A stretch of DNA of 64,000 nt from Pseudobdellovibrionaceae bacterium. GTDB lineage: Bacteria > Bdellovibrionota > Bdellovibrionia > Bdellovibrionales > UBA1609. The notes below the pieces were generated by a model. It was not told where the DNA came from and ran no database searches. It saw nothing but the letters and a program-made list of their open reading frames with translations. This document shows, in pieces, positions 1 through 6,029 of the stretch. A program made the position numbers and the translations under genes. Each line of letters begins with the position of its first letter. Position 1 is the stretch's first letter. The stretch spans positions 1-64,000 of the forward strand of contig JAUVAX010000006.1 of assembly GCA_030591685.1 (NCBI GenBank). The letters are read 5' to 3'.

Positions 1-2
1 AG

Positions 3-365
3 ATTTCTTGTCTTAGTCTACACCATGTTAAAGGTAAGAATATGAATATATCTTTAAAAGGTGCTGATGGTAAAGTGCATGCCAGAGAGGTCAACTTTAG
101 AACCAATGAAGATTTCTCTGATATGCTTGCCTTCGAGATCTTTGGATCTCGCGGAAATATGGGATGCACTTTTGGTTCAATTTACGAGGAGATTTCCCCC
201 TCTTTTAGTTACCCAATGTGGAACTCAAATGAAACGGACCCTCATTCAACGATGATGTTTAGAGCTTTGGCTCAGGCGAGTCGCTCTTCTAAACCACTCC
301 CCAAAAGCTGTGGTAAATTTATGAAGGAGAGTAAAATTACAGAATTCAAAAATTGTACCCATTGA
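3..365 (+). CDS. 5'-truncated hypothetical protein
   Basis: This reading frame is open from the left edge of the window to a TGA at 363-365, so the gene most likely begins upstream of the window. An internal ATG at 42 exists but has no clear ribosome binding site. The visible 120 residues contain four cysteines and no motif I recognise. It converges on the L,D-transpeptidase-like gene that ends at 395. The function is unknown, and the frame itself is only moderately certain because no homologous motif supports it. Confidence 0.45.
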   Translation: MSCLSLHHVKGKNMNISLKGADGKVHAREVNFRTNEDFSDMLAFEIFGSRGNMGCTFGSIYEEISPSFSYPMWNSNETDPHSTMMFRALAQASRSSKPLPKSCGKFMKESKITEFKNCTH

Positions 366-394
366 AATATAAGCTCAAGTGCCTGGTGCTGGGC

Positions 395-1252
395 TTAATT
401 ACAAGGGTTTTCGGAGGAGGTTTGTTTGAGTACTTCAAGCATCTCACCTGCACACTGGGGGACAAAAGAGTAATACAATCGACCTCCTTTGATTTTATTA
501 AGGTGCCTTTTTAAAGCCCCTCTTTCAAAAGCTGGGCATCCATAGCTACGCCCCATAATAGGGGCGTGTTTGGTGTTGTAGGTGGCCTCATGCATAACAA
601 CTCCTTGCGCCCTTGAGAGTTCATTTACAAAAGGTGAGAGGCCGTCCAGGCGCACCCCGTTGTGCTCACTGACGGCCAGCGGGAACCAATGGTGCCGCCC
701 CTCAGGGCGATTTTCTTTTTTATGAGAGGCGGATATATATAACTCTGCTGTTTTAAAAAAGCCGGCACGAGTGAGGTTTTCTTGGTTGTGCTTAGGGCCC
801 CTGTTGTACTGAAACCTATTTTTATTAATACGCTCAAGGCTAGGTTTTGATATGCGGCAGTTTTTAAAATGACCATTGTGGCTCGTTTCGCCATTAAACC
901 GTTCTACATACATTTGTTTTTCAGTGGTTGCTGCGGGCTTATAGAGAGTTATTTTACCGCTCCCATGGGAGACACGCTCCTTAATAACTTGACCATTAAT
1001 TAAATCAAAAATAAAAAAGCGCTTTTGACTAGAGTTTAAAGAGTAGTCAGCTATTAATAAATAATCGCTTTTAAGTTTGTACTTAAGGCTGTTTTTTTTT
1101 GAAAAGTTAAGAGCTTGATTTAAAGCTTTAGGGTTAATGCCGCTATTTATAAAGCTTTTATAGTGAGCGCATTGCTCATCAGCCAGCGCAAAGTTACCGG
1201 TAAAAACTAAAACACTAAAAATTAAAATATAAAAAGGTTTAAGAGTGTTCAT
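395..1252 (-). CDS. exported L,D-transpeptidase-like protein (YkuD_2 type)
   Basis: The 285-residue protein starts with a hydrophobic signal peptide (about residues 1-24, ending near ALA-DE). It shows the hallmarks of the murein L,D-transpeptidase catalytic domain family (YkuD_2, DUF4105-unrelated): a VSHGSGK motif near residue 95, a RLDGL segment near 201, a conserved His at 221 and the GRSYGCPAF motif with the candidate catalytic Cys at 239. Members of this fold form or exchange peptidoglycan cross-links, or attach proteins to peptidoglycan, in the periplasm. The segment around residues 115-165 is divergent from the usual FSN-SSLG pattern, so substrate is uncertain. It is a single gene on the minus strand, convergent with the truncated gene to its left. 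Confidence 0.8.
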   Translation of the reverse strand: MNTLKPFYILIFSVLVFTGNFALADEQCAHYKSFINSGINPKALNQALNFSKKNSLKYKLKSDYLLIADYSLNSSQKRFFIFDLINGQVIKERVSHGSGKITLYKPAATTEKQMYVERFNGETSHNGHFKNCRISKPSLERINKNRFQYNRGPKHNQENLTRAGFFKTAELYISASHKKENRPEGRHHWFPLAVSEHNGVRLDGLSPFVNELSRAQGVVMHEATYNTKHAPIMGRSYGCPAFERGALKRHLNKIKGGRLYYSFVPQCAGEMLEVLKQTSSENPCN

Positions 1253-1349
1253 GTATCGCTATATTACATTGTTAAATGTAGAACTCCAAGAGGTTTTAAG
1301 CCGCCAGTAAGGTCATAATTTTTTTTGAGCAAAATAAACACTAAGGGGG

Positions 1350-2219
1350 TCAGGATTTTTTAAACTGCCCTAATGAGGCAGAGATATGGATCTCGCCAGC
1401 ACTAGTTTTAATGGGTATTATAATAGAGGGCCCAGACTTAAGAGAGTTTAAAAGTGTAGACTCTTTGTGGCAGCTTTCAGGGATGAGGCTTTCAAGCTTA
1501 TAGCCCAGTTGAGTGAGCTCTTTTTTGACCTGCCCGTAAATTATATTAATGAGCTCTAGGTGTAAGTCTTTTATGTCGTCGTTAATTTCTAAAAAAGGCT
1601 CGTTAAATAAATTTTCGGCCATTTTTAAATATGTTACTTTTGGGATACTAACGCCAAAAAAGCCATTAAAACTTTGAGTTTTCACGGGGGCATAGGCTGT
1701 TATATGCGGCGTAAAGGTGAGTTTGTTTTTATAGGCATAGGGCTTTAATGGGGTGAAATCTTTTGCATACCCCATAGTATCAAGGACATTTAAAGAGGAC
1801 TTTATAAAGAGGTTAATTAAGCTGGCATCGAGAGATACTTTTTTTATGCGCTCGTCTTCGGGGTGCAAAAAATTATAAATTTTTTCAGAAATAGCATCTT
1901 GGTCTAAACTTATGTCAATTATATGGATATTTTTATATTTATGAAACGTGATCATAGCCTCTTGGAGGGCCTTTGTTAAAAGTATAATCGGGGTCTTTCT
2001 ATTAAGCTGACTGTATTTTAGTGCGCTGGCAATATTATTGGCACCCATCTCATTAGTTTCATACAGCTTGCAGATCCCTTTAAAGGATTGCGTCTCTGCT
2101 TTTTTAAGCCCATCAAGAGTATTTTTAGCCAGTAATACAGAGTATTTTTTTTGCAATTGATGGCAAACTTGCTGTGACATTTCATATGAGTTTTCTTGTA
2201 TAAATAGTAGTGTGTCCAT
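1350..2219 (-). CDS. pseudo-receiver fused to CheX-like domain
   Basis: The 289-residue protein has two parts. Residues 1-125 look like a response-regulator receiver fold, but the acidic phospho-acceptor is missing: the segment GICKLYETNEMG stands where the aspartate should be. Residues 130-289 resemble CheX, the CheY-P phosphatase family: FIKSSLNVLDTMG at the domain start and LELINIIYGQVKKEL, whose E..N pair matches the CheX catalytic Glu and Asn. I infer a protein that binds or dephosphorylates a partner receiver. It is a single minus-strand gene and its partner is not in the immediate neighbourhood. The receiver assignment is weaker than the CheX one. Confidence 0.7.
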   Translation of the reverse strand: MDTLLFIQENSYEMSQQVCHQLQKKYSVLLAKNTLDGLKKAETQSFKGICKLYETNEMGANNIASALKYSQLNRKTPIILLTKALQEAMITFHKYKNIHIIDISLDQDAISEKIYNFLHPEDERIKKVSLDASLINLFIKSSLNVLDTMGYAKDFTPLKPYAYKNKLTFTPHITAYAPVKTQSFNGFFGVSIPKVTYLKMAENLFNEPFLEINDDIKDLHLELINIIYGQVKKELTQLGYKLESLIPESCHKESTLLNSLKSGPSIIIPIKTSAGEIHISASLGQFKKS

Positions 2220-2645
2220 AAGCTTTATAATATCAGAAATCCAATTTTGGCTTCGTTAAGAGTCAGCTAAGTTATGCGCTCGTTTAAATTACCAAATAAA
2301 ATCAAATAGATAGCTGAGGTCCCTTTTTTAGGAGGATGTACCAGCTTGAGAGCTAGTTGTAAGGCCCTATGTATGTTCGCATTTTTGCTCAAATTTTCAG
2401 CAGCATTTTTAACTTTCATTGAGCCACATCAGCGTCACATAGGTGGCTCTTTTGTGCCCGGCTTACACCCTTAGCCACAAGAAGTGCGGGGAGTATTACG
2501 TAGCTGAGCAGGCAGAGGGCTGGGCCTTAAAGGATATTAAGTGAATATAAACGCGAAAATTTTTTTTGGTAAACAAAGAGGGCTTATGTTAGATAAGCCT
2601 CTAAAGGGTTGTCACTTTTAAGGCTTTACTTGAGGGGGCTCTTTT
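2220..2645. other. gene-poor stretch with hairpins, possible tauE leader or small RNA
   Basis: No long gene fits this interval. It holds a 33-codon frame at 2373-2474 with an AAGG eight bases upstream and a hydrophobic start, which I do not trust as a gene. It also holds a hairpin with 7-bp arms at 2421-2427 and 2443-2449 followed by TTTT, and another with arms at 2577-2587 and 2593-2602 (one bulge). The stretch ends at a terminator-like palindrome just before the permease gene, so it could be that gene's regulatory leader or a separate small RNA. Confidence 0.4.
2577..2602 (+). other. imperfect hairpin in the tauE upstream region
   Basis: Arms AGAG(G)GCTTAT at 2577-2587 and ATAAGCCTCT at 2593-2602 pair with a single bulged G around a five-base loop. 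No T tract follows, so it is not a terminator by itself. It may be a structural element of the leader that precedes the permease gene. Confidence 0.4.
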
Positions 2646-2678
2646 AAAAAAACACCAGATTAAAGGTGTTTGTTTTTT
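2646..2678 (+). terminator. terminator-like palindrome overlapping the tauE 5' end
   Basis: AACACC (2651-2656) and GGTGTT (2665-2670) form a stem around an eight-base loop, flanked by an A run on the left and TGTTTTTT on the right, so it could terminate transcription in either direction. It lies only a few bases before the permease start, which suggests either the end of an upstream transcript or an attenuator in the permease leader. Confidence 0.55.
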
Positions 2679-2683
2679 CGGAG

Positions 2684-3430
2684 ATGGGTTCAGTGTTCAC
2701 GGAGTTACTTTCGTTAGATTCAGTTATTTTAATTGTAAGTGCTTTTTTTACCTCGATGATCTCTGCTGTTTTAGGTATGGGCGGGGGAGTGACCCTACTA
2801 ACGGTAATGATGATGTTTTTGCCGGTTCAAATATTAATACCTATACACGGCCTCATTCAATTTTTTAGTAATGGGTTTCGAGTGGCACTTAATTTTAAGC
2901 ACTTAAAGTGGGATTTAATAATCCCTATAGTTTCAGGGGGTGTTTTTGGTGCGCTACTGGGGTCTCAGGTGGTTTTTGCTGTTCCGACAGAAGTTTATCG
3001 CCCTTTGTTGGCTGTTTTTATTTTGTTCGTCACATGGAGACCTAAGCAAAAGAAAACTCAAAAAATTTTTAAATTTAAATTTTATATTGTAGGTTTTTTT
3101 AGTCATTTTATGTCGTTGGTATTTGGGGCCACAGGCCCATTTTTAGCTCCGTTTTTTATAGGGGAGGAGTTGACGCGCCACCAAATTATTGCCACTAAAG
3201 CCGCGGCTCAAGTCACAGGGCATTTGTTTAAGTTGTTCGTTTACTTTTCAATGGGCTTTCAGTTGGGTCAATATATGCCCCTTGTTGTAGTGATGGTTTT
3301 TGCTGTTTTGGTGGGTACATATGTTGGTAAAAGAGCCCTTGATCGGGTGCCAGAGCGGTTATTTTTAATACTATTTAAGGGCCTTATTACATTGCTTTGT
3401 CTAAAAATGATTGTCGGCGTCATGATATAG
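2684..3430 (+). CDS. TauE/SafE (TSUP) family membrane permease
   Basis: About 248 residues, almost all hydrophobic, with roughly eight predicted membrane segments. The family signature is visible twice: SAVLGMGGGVTLLTV near the N-terminus, and VFGATGPFLAPFF at the start of the second half. TSUP proteins move small anions such as sulfite or sulfonates across the inner membrane; the substrate cannot be read from sequence. A GTG at 2666 would lengthen it by six residues, but that codon lies inside the terminator-like stem, so I prefer the ATG at 2684. A GTG at 2693 is better spaced from the GGAG at 2679, so the exact start remains open. Confidence 0.85.
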   Translation: MGSVFTELLSLDSVILIVSAFFTSMISAVLGMGGGVTLLTVMMMFLPVQILIPIHGLIQFFSNGFRVALNFKHLKWDLIIPIVSGGVFGALLGSQVVFAVPTEVYRPLLAVFILFVTWRPKQKKTQKIFKFKFYIVGFFSHFMSLVFGATGPFLAPFFIGEELTRHQIIATKAAAQVTGHLFKLFVYFSMGFQLGQYMPLVVVMVFAVLVGTYVGKRALDRVPERLFLILFKGLITLLCLKMIVGVMI

Positions 3431-3435
3431 TTTTT

Positions 3436-3476
3436 AAGGGGCTTTGTCTTGCCGTTATTATGGGCTCCCTTTTTTT
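3436..3476 (+). terminator. probable rho-independent terminator after tauE
   Basis: AAGGGGC (3436-3442) can pair with GCTCCCTT (3464-3471) with one bulge, and seven T residues follow at 3470-3476. It lies just after the permease stop codon. The stem is imperfect and the loop long, so confidence is moderate. Confidence 0.45.
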
Positions 3477-3518
3477 ACGCTCTTTTGTTGTATTCACTTT
3501 TATTTTGATCGCTGCTCC

Positions 3519-3546
3519 GTCCCGATACAGCCCCTCACTCGAGACA
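3519..3546 (+). promoter_or_regulatory. candidate upstream activating site 1 for an NtrC-type activator
   Basis: GTCCCGAT at 3519-3526 faces TCGAGAC at 3539-3545; the arms match at six of seven paired positions. The block CGATACAGC (3523-3531) followed by TCGAGACA (3539-3546) recurs at 5799-5818, upstream of the second sigma-54 promoter. It sits about 70-95 bases before the predicted transcription start, the usual place for an activator of sigma-54 RNA polymerase. Confidence 0.55.
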
Positions 3547-3592
3547 TTTTTACCCGAGCCAAGGGCCTACTACATTTAAATAGGATTTAAGC

Positions 3593-3607
3593 TGGCACGC
3601 TACTTGC
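3593..3607 (+). promoter_or_regulatory. sigma-54 promoter, full consensus
   Basis: TGGCACG-CTAC-TTGC matches the -24/-12 consensus at every conserved position, with GG (3594-3595) and GC (3606-3607) exactly 12 bases apart. The predicted start of transcription is near 3618. The first gene then begins at the GTG at 3640, and the transcript likely runs through the two CBS genes, hpf and possibly the secreted-protein gene to the terminator at 5708-5744. Confidence 0.85.
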
Positions 3608-3639
3608 GATACATATGTTTTATAAACCTGGGAGATGTT

Positions 3640-4053
3640 GTGAGCAATGCAAGTGTTGAAGGGTACATGAGCCGAGCGGTTCATAAAGTACCAAAAAATA
3701 TGAAAGTATGGACAGCATGGCGCATGATGAAGGCTGAGGGCTGTCAATTTTTAGCCGTTGAGGAGAATAATAATATTATTGGCACTCTTTGCCATAGAGA
3801 TTTACAGTTGGCGTCAAGCCTGCCGGGTAATGAGCGCACTGAGGTTTTTGATGTGATGGAAATGGATTTTTTGTCCGTACTTAAAGGGGATTCTGTCATA
3901 GATGTTATTGAACTGTTAAAAAAAACAAACAGTTACTGTGCCCATGTTGTTGACAAAACAGAGCTTGTGGGCTTTTTTAGTTACCTAGAGGGGTTGAGTT
4001 ATCTGATGGAGTTAAATCAGCTGAGCCCACATAACGTAGCTCAAGCTTTATAA
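3640..4053 (+). CDS. CBS-domain-pair protein 1
   Basis: The 137-residue protein is a CBS pair (Bateman module): first repeat from VEGYMSRAVHKVPKN to IIGTLCHRDL, second from VFDVMEMDFLSVLKG to ELVGFFSYLEG. Such modules bind adenosine nucleotides and report energy state; no catalytic domain is attached. I chose GTG at 3640 because GGGAG at 3630-3634 is well spaced. The longer in-frame TTG at 3604 is the -12 element of the sigma-54 promoter and cannot be translated from that promoter. It is the first gene of the operon, 12 bases ahead of hpf. Confidence 0.8.
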   Translation: MSNASVEGYMSRAVHKVPKNMKVWTAWRMMKAEGCQFLAVEENNNIIGTLCHRDLQLASSLPGNERTEVFDVMEMDFLSVLKGDSVIDVIELLKKTNSYCAHVVDKTELVGFFSYLEGLSYLMELNQLSPHNVAQAL

Positions 4054-4065
4054 GGAGAGGTTAAA

Positions 4066-4362
4066 ATGGAAATTGTAGTTAGTGAAGATTTTGAATTAAC
4101 TCAGGCCATTAAAACAGCCATACATGAAAGAGTGGAACAAATTAAAAAGCACTTAAAAACTGATCGAACAGTAAAGGTTTTTTTATCTAAAACAGGTCAC
4201 TCTCTATTTAAAGTGCAAATGGTTTTAAACGATAAACATAAAGAGTTTAGCTCTCACTCCGAAAACGAAGATTTTTATATGGGTTTAAACGATGCAAAAG
4301 CAAAAATCATTCGTCAGATTAATGATTACAAAGAGAAAAAAATCACAAAGAGACATCAGTAA
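4066..4362 (+). CDS. hpf: short ribosome hibernation promoting factor
   Basis: The 98-residue protein fits the short HPF/YfiA (sigma-54 modulation protein) family: an N-terminal MEIVVSEDFELTQAIKTAI segment, a basic helix with VEQIKKHL, and a C-terminal DFYMGLNDAKAKIIRQINDYK helix. These proteins bind the 30S decoding centre and stop translation or form inactive ribosome dimers in starved cells. It lacks the long C-terminal dimerisation domain. A strong AAGGAGAGG precedes the ATG. It is sandwiched between two CBS genes under the sigma-54 promoter at 3593, which argues for a role in energy limitation. Confidence 0.88.
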   Translation: MEIVVSEDFELTQAIKTAIHERVEQIKKHLKTDRTVKVFLSKTGHSLFKVQMVLNDKHKEFSSHSENEDFYMGLNDAKAKIIRQINDYKEKKITKRHQ

Positions 4363-4373
4363 AGGATAAAACA

Positions 4374-4850
4374 ATGGGAACTCAAAAGGCACAAGTGTCA
4401 GATAAAAATACTAACCCAGCTCTTTCCACCCCACAGGTTAAAGACATAATGACAACAGAGGTTTTTACCTTGGTTGAGAGTGATACCTTTGAAATGGCCG
4501 ACTCTTTAATGAAGTGGCGCCGAATTCGCCACGTACCAGTTGTTAATGAAGGTGGTGCTTTGGTGGGTCTTATTACGCACCGGGATTTTTTAAAGGTCGC
4601 CATCTCTCGCTTGGCTGAAATAGAGTTAAAGGAGCTTAAAAAAGCCTATCGCAGTATTAAAGCTTCAGACATTATGAACTCAGGAGTTTTAGTTGTTAGC
4701 CCAGAAATGCCTCTCTCAGAGGCGGCCGAGATTTTAAATGAAAACAAGTTTGGCTGCTTGCCAGTAGTTGATGAAGAAAAACTAGTAGGTATAATTACAG
4801 AGGCTGACTTTGTGCGCACGTTTTACGAGTGGCAGGTTAAGTTTCAGTAG
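4374..4850 (+). CDS. CBS-domain-pair protein 2
   Basis: The 158-residue protein has two clear CBS repeats. The first runs from VKDIMTTEVFTLVESDT to LVGLITHRDFLK, the second from ASDIMNSGVLVVSPEMP to LVGIITEADFVRTF. The first 20 residues are a polar tail. There is no effector domain, so it is likely a stand-alone nucleotide sensor or partner subunit. It starts 11 bases after hpf with AAAGGAT upstream of the ATG and belongs to the same transcript. The two CBS proteins of this operon are not close copies of each other. Confidence 0.88.
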   Translation: MGTQKAQVSDKNTNPALSTPQVKDIMTTEVFTLVESDTFEMADSLMKWRRIRHVPVVNEGGALVGLITHRDFLKVAISRLAEIELKELKKAYRSIKASDIMNSGVLVVSPEMPLSEAAEILNENKFGCLPVVDEEKLVGIITEADFVRTFYEWQVKFQ

Positions 4851-4910
4851 AGAATTAATTAAAAAATAAAACAAACAAGTAAAAACAAACAAATAAATAC
4901 CGGGGGTACC

Positions 4911-5660
4911 ATGAAAAGAATAATAAAAAAAATAAGCATGATAGTGGCAATGATTTGCTCTGCGACAGTGGCTCAATCCGCTGTACAGGCGGGCGCACCA
5001 TTGATTTTTAATCAAGTTCCAAAGGCTTTATATGTGCCGGTTGGCTTTGATTCTAACGATAATGCTCAAGTTGTATTTGAGGCACAGTTTGAAAACAGCT
5101 GTTACCGTCCAGGAGTTACAGAGTACAGCGTTGATTACTCAACAAACTCAATTTTAATTCAAAATAAGGCTCAAAAGTACGATTCAGATTTTTGTTTAAT
5201 GGTCATCCTGGAGTACAAAAAGGAAGTGAACTTAGGAGTTTTAAATAAAGGCACCTATAATGTACTTTTTGCTGACAGCTCAGGTGGGTTTCAGTCATTG
5301 GGTGCGATTAATGTGAACGAGGCATCGACCACTTCGGCCGATGACTTTTTGTACGCCCCTATTAAGTCGGCTCAGTATATAAAGACAGATCCAAAAAAAA
5401 ATGGATATGTTGAGTTAAAGGGTGTCTTCACTAATAGTTGTATGGTGATGGACAATGTTAAGGTCTCTCGACCCAGCGTAGGTGTTGTTCAAGTGTTACC
5501 TATTGCTAAAATGCTCAATAAGTCTGATTGCAGAGTTCTTAAAGAAAACCCAGTCCCATTTACTCAAAAGGTGAATTTAGCAGATTTTGGTAAAGGACGT
5601 GTTCTTATTCATGTGAGATCATTAAATGGTCAGGCTATAAACCTGATTGAGTACCTATAG
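4911..5660 (+). CDS. exported protein with internal duplication, function unknown
   Basis: The 249-residue protein has a positively charged N-terminus and a hydrophobic segment typical of a signal peptide (cleavage near residue 28). The mature part appears to be two related units of about 95 residues: LYVPVGFDSND...FENSC...FCLMVILEYKK...GTYNVLF and LYAPIKSAQYI...FTNSC...DCRVLKE...GRVLIHV. Each unit carries an F-x-N-S-C motif and one further Cys, so one disulfide per unit is plausible. GGGGG precedes the ATG. It is 60 bases after the second CBS gene and ahead of the terminator at 5708, so it is probably the last gene of the sigma-54 operon. Confidence 0.75.
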   Translation: MKRIIKKISMIVAMICSATVAQSAVQAGAPLIFNQVPKALYVPVGFDSNDNAQVVFEAQFENSCYRPGVTEYSVDYSTNSILIQNKAQKYDSDFCLMVILEYKKEVNLGVLNKGTYNVLFADSSGGFQSLGAINVNEASTTSADDFLYAPIKSAQYIKTDPKKNGYVELKGVFTNSCMVMDNVKVSRPSVGVVQVLPIAKMLNKSDCRVLKENPVPFTQKVNLADFGKGRVLIHVRSLNGQAINLIEYL

Positions 5661-5707
5661 GTTTTAAAAAAGTTTTTTAAGCTCAAATGATGAGTGAACA
5701 TTAGATT

Positions 5708-5744
5708 AAAAAGCCCTCGCCAGCGTCTGACGGGGGCTTTTTTT
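5708..5744 (+). terminator. strong rho-independent terminator
   Basis: A 12-bp stem (5708-5719 with 5731-5742, including one G-U pair) around an 11-base loop ends in a run of T. It closes the transcript that starts at the sigma-54 promoter near 3593. Confidence 0.85.
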
Positions 5745-5793
5745 ATATTTATGAACAGGCTGTATTTTTTAATTAGAGCCTAAAGACATCAAA

Positions 5794-5818
5794 TGACACG
5801 ATACAGCGCATCGAGTCA
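5794..5818 (+). promoter_or_regulatory. candidate upstream activating site 2 (dyad)
   Basis: TGACACGAT (5794-5802) and ATCGAGTCA (5810-5818) form an inverted repeat with one mismatch and a seven-base spacer. CGATACAGC (5799-5807) and TCGAGTCA (5811-5818) are shared with the element before the CBS-hpf operon. It lies about 130-150 bases upstream of the predicted sigma-54 transcription start, so autoregulation by the encoded NtrC-type protein is likely. Confidence 0.55.
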
Positions 5819-5919
5819 GTGATCGTAAATTTGTACCTTTATATATAAGCGCCCTCTGCTCCAGAGAGTCCCCTTCAAGAGTTTATGTTTAATAAGGGGC
5901 GTGCCCTAAGTCTCTGCTT

Positions 5920-5935
5920 TGGTACGAAACATGCA
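5920..5935 (+). promoter_or_regulatory. sigma-54 promoter before the regulator operon
   Basis: TGGTACGAAACATGCA keeps the invariant GG and GC 12 bases apart and matches the -24/-12 consensus except for a T in place of C at the fourth position and an A before TGC. The predicted transcription start is near 5946, about 84 bases before the regulator ATG. Confidence 0.7.
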
Positions 5936-6029
5936 AAATAAATAATCGAAGGGTTCAGATAAAAATTGTTGATGTTTGAGAATCCTTGTGGGACATTATG
6001 CCTCGATGCAATGAGGCCGGAGGGTAAAA

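Larger units (their letters stand above)
5745..6029 (+). promoter_or_regulatory. regulatory interval upstream of the NtrC-type regulator gene
   Basis: This interval between the terminator and the regulator gene has no credible coding frame. It holds the dyad element at 5794-5818, a TGATCG at 5820-5825 that also occurs near the first promoter (3506-3511), and the sigma-54 promoter at 5920-5935. The predicted leader of the regulator mRNA is about 80 bases and ends with CCGGAGGG before the ATG. Confidence 0.6.

Noticed and set aside
370..397. Stem TAAGCTCA / TGGGCTTA between two converging genes, possible terminator
   Set aside because: One wobble pair, a 12-base loop and no T tract on either strand.
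625..894. 89-codon frame on the minus strand within the L,D-transpeptidase-like gene
   Set aside because: Same-strand shadow in another frame of a gene with clear catalytic motifs.
3397..3579. 60-codon hydrophobic frame after tauE
   Set aside because: Overlaps the tauE 3' end and its probable terminator, has no ribosome binding site and no motif.
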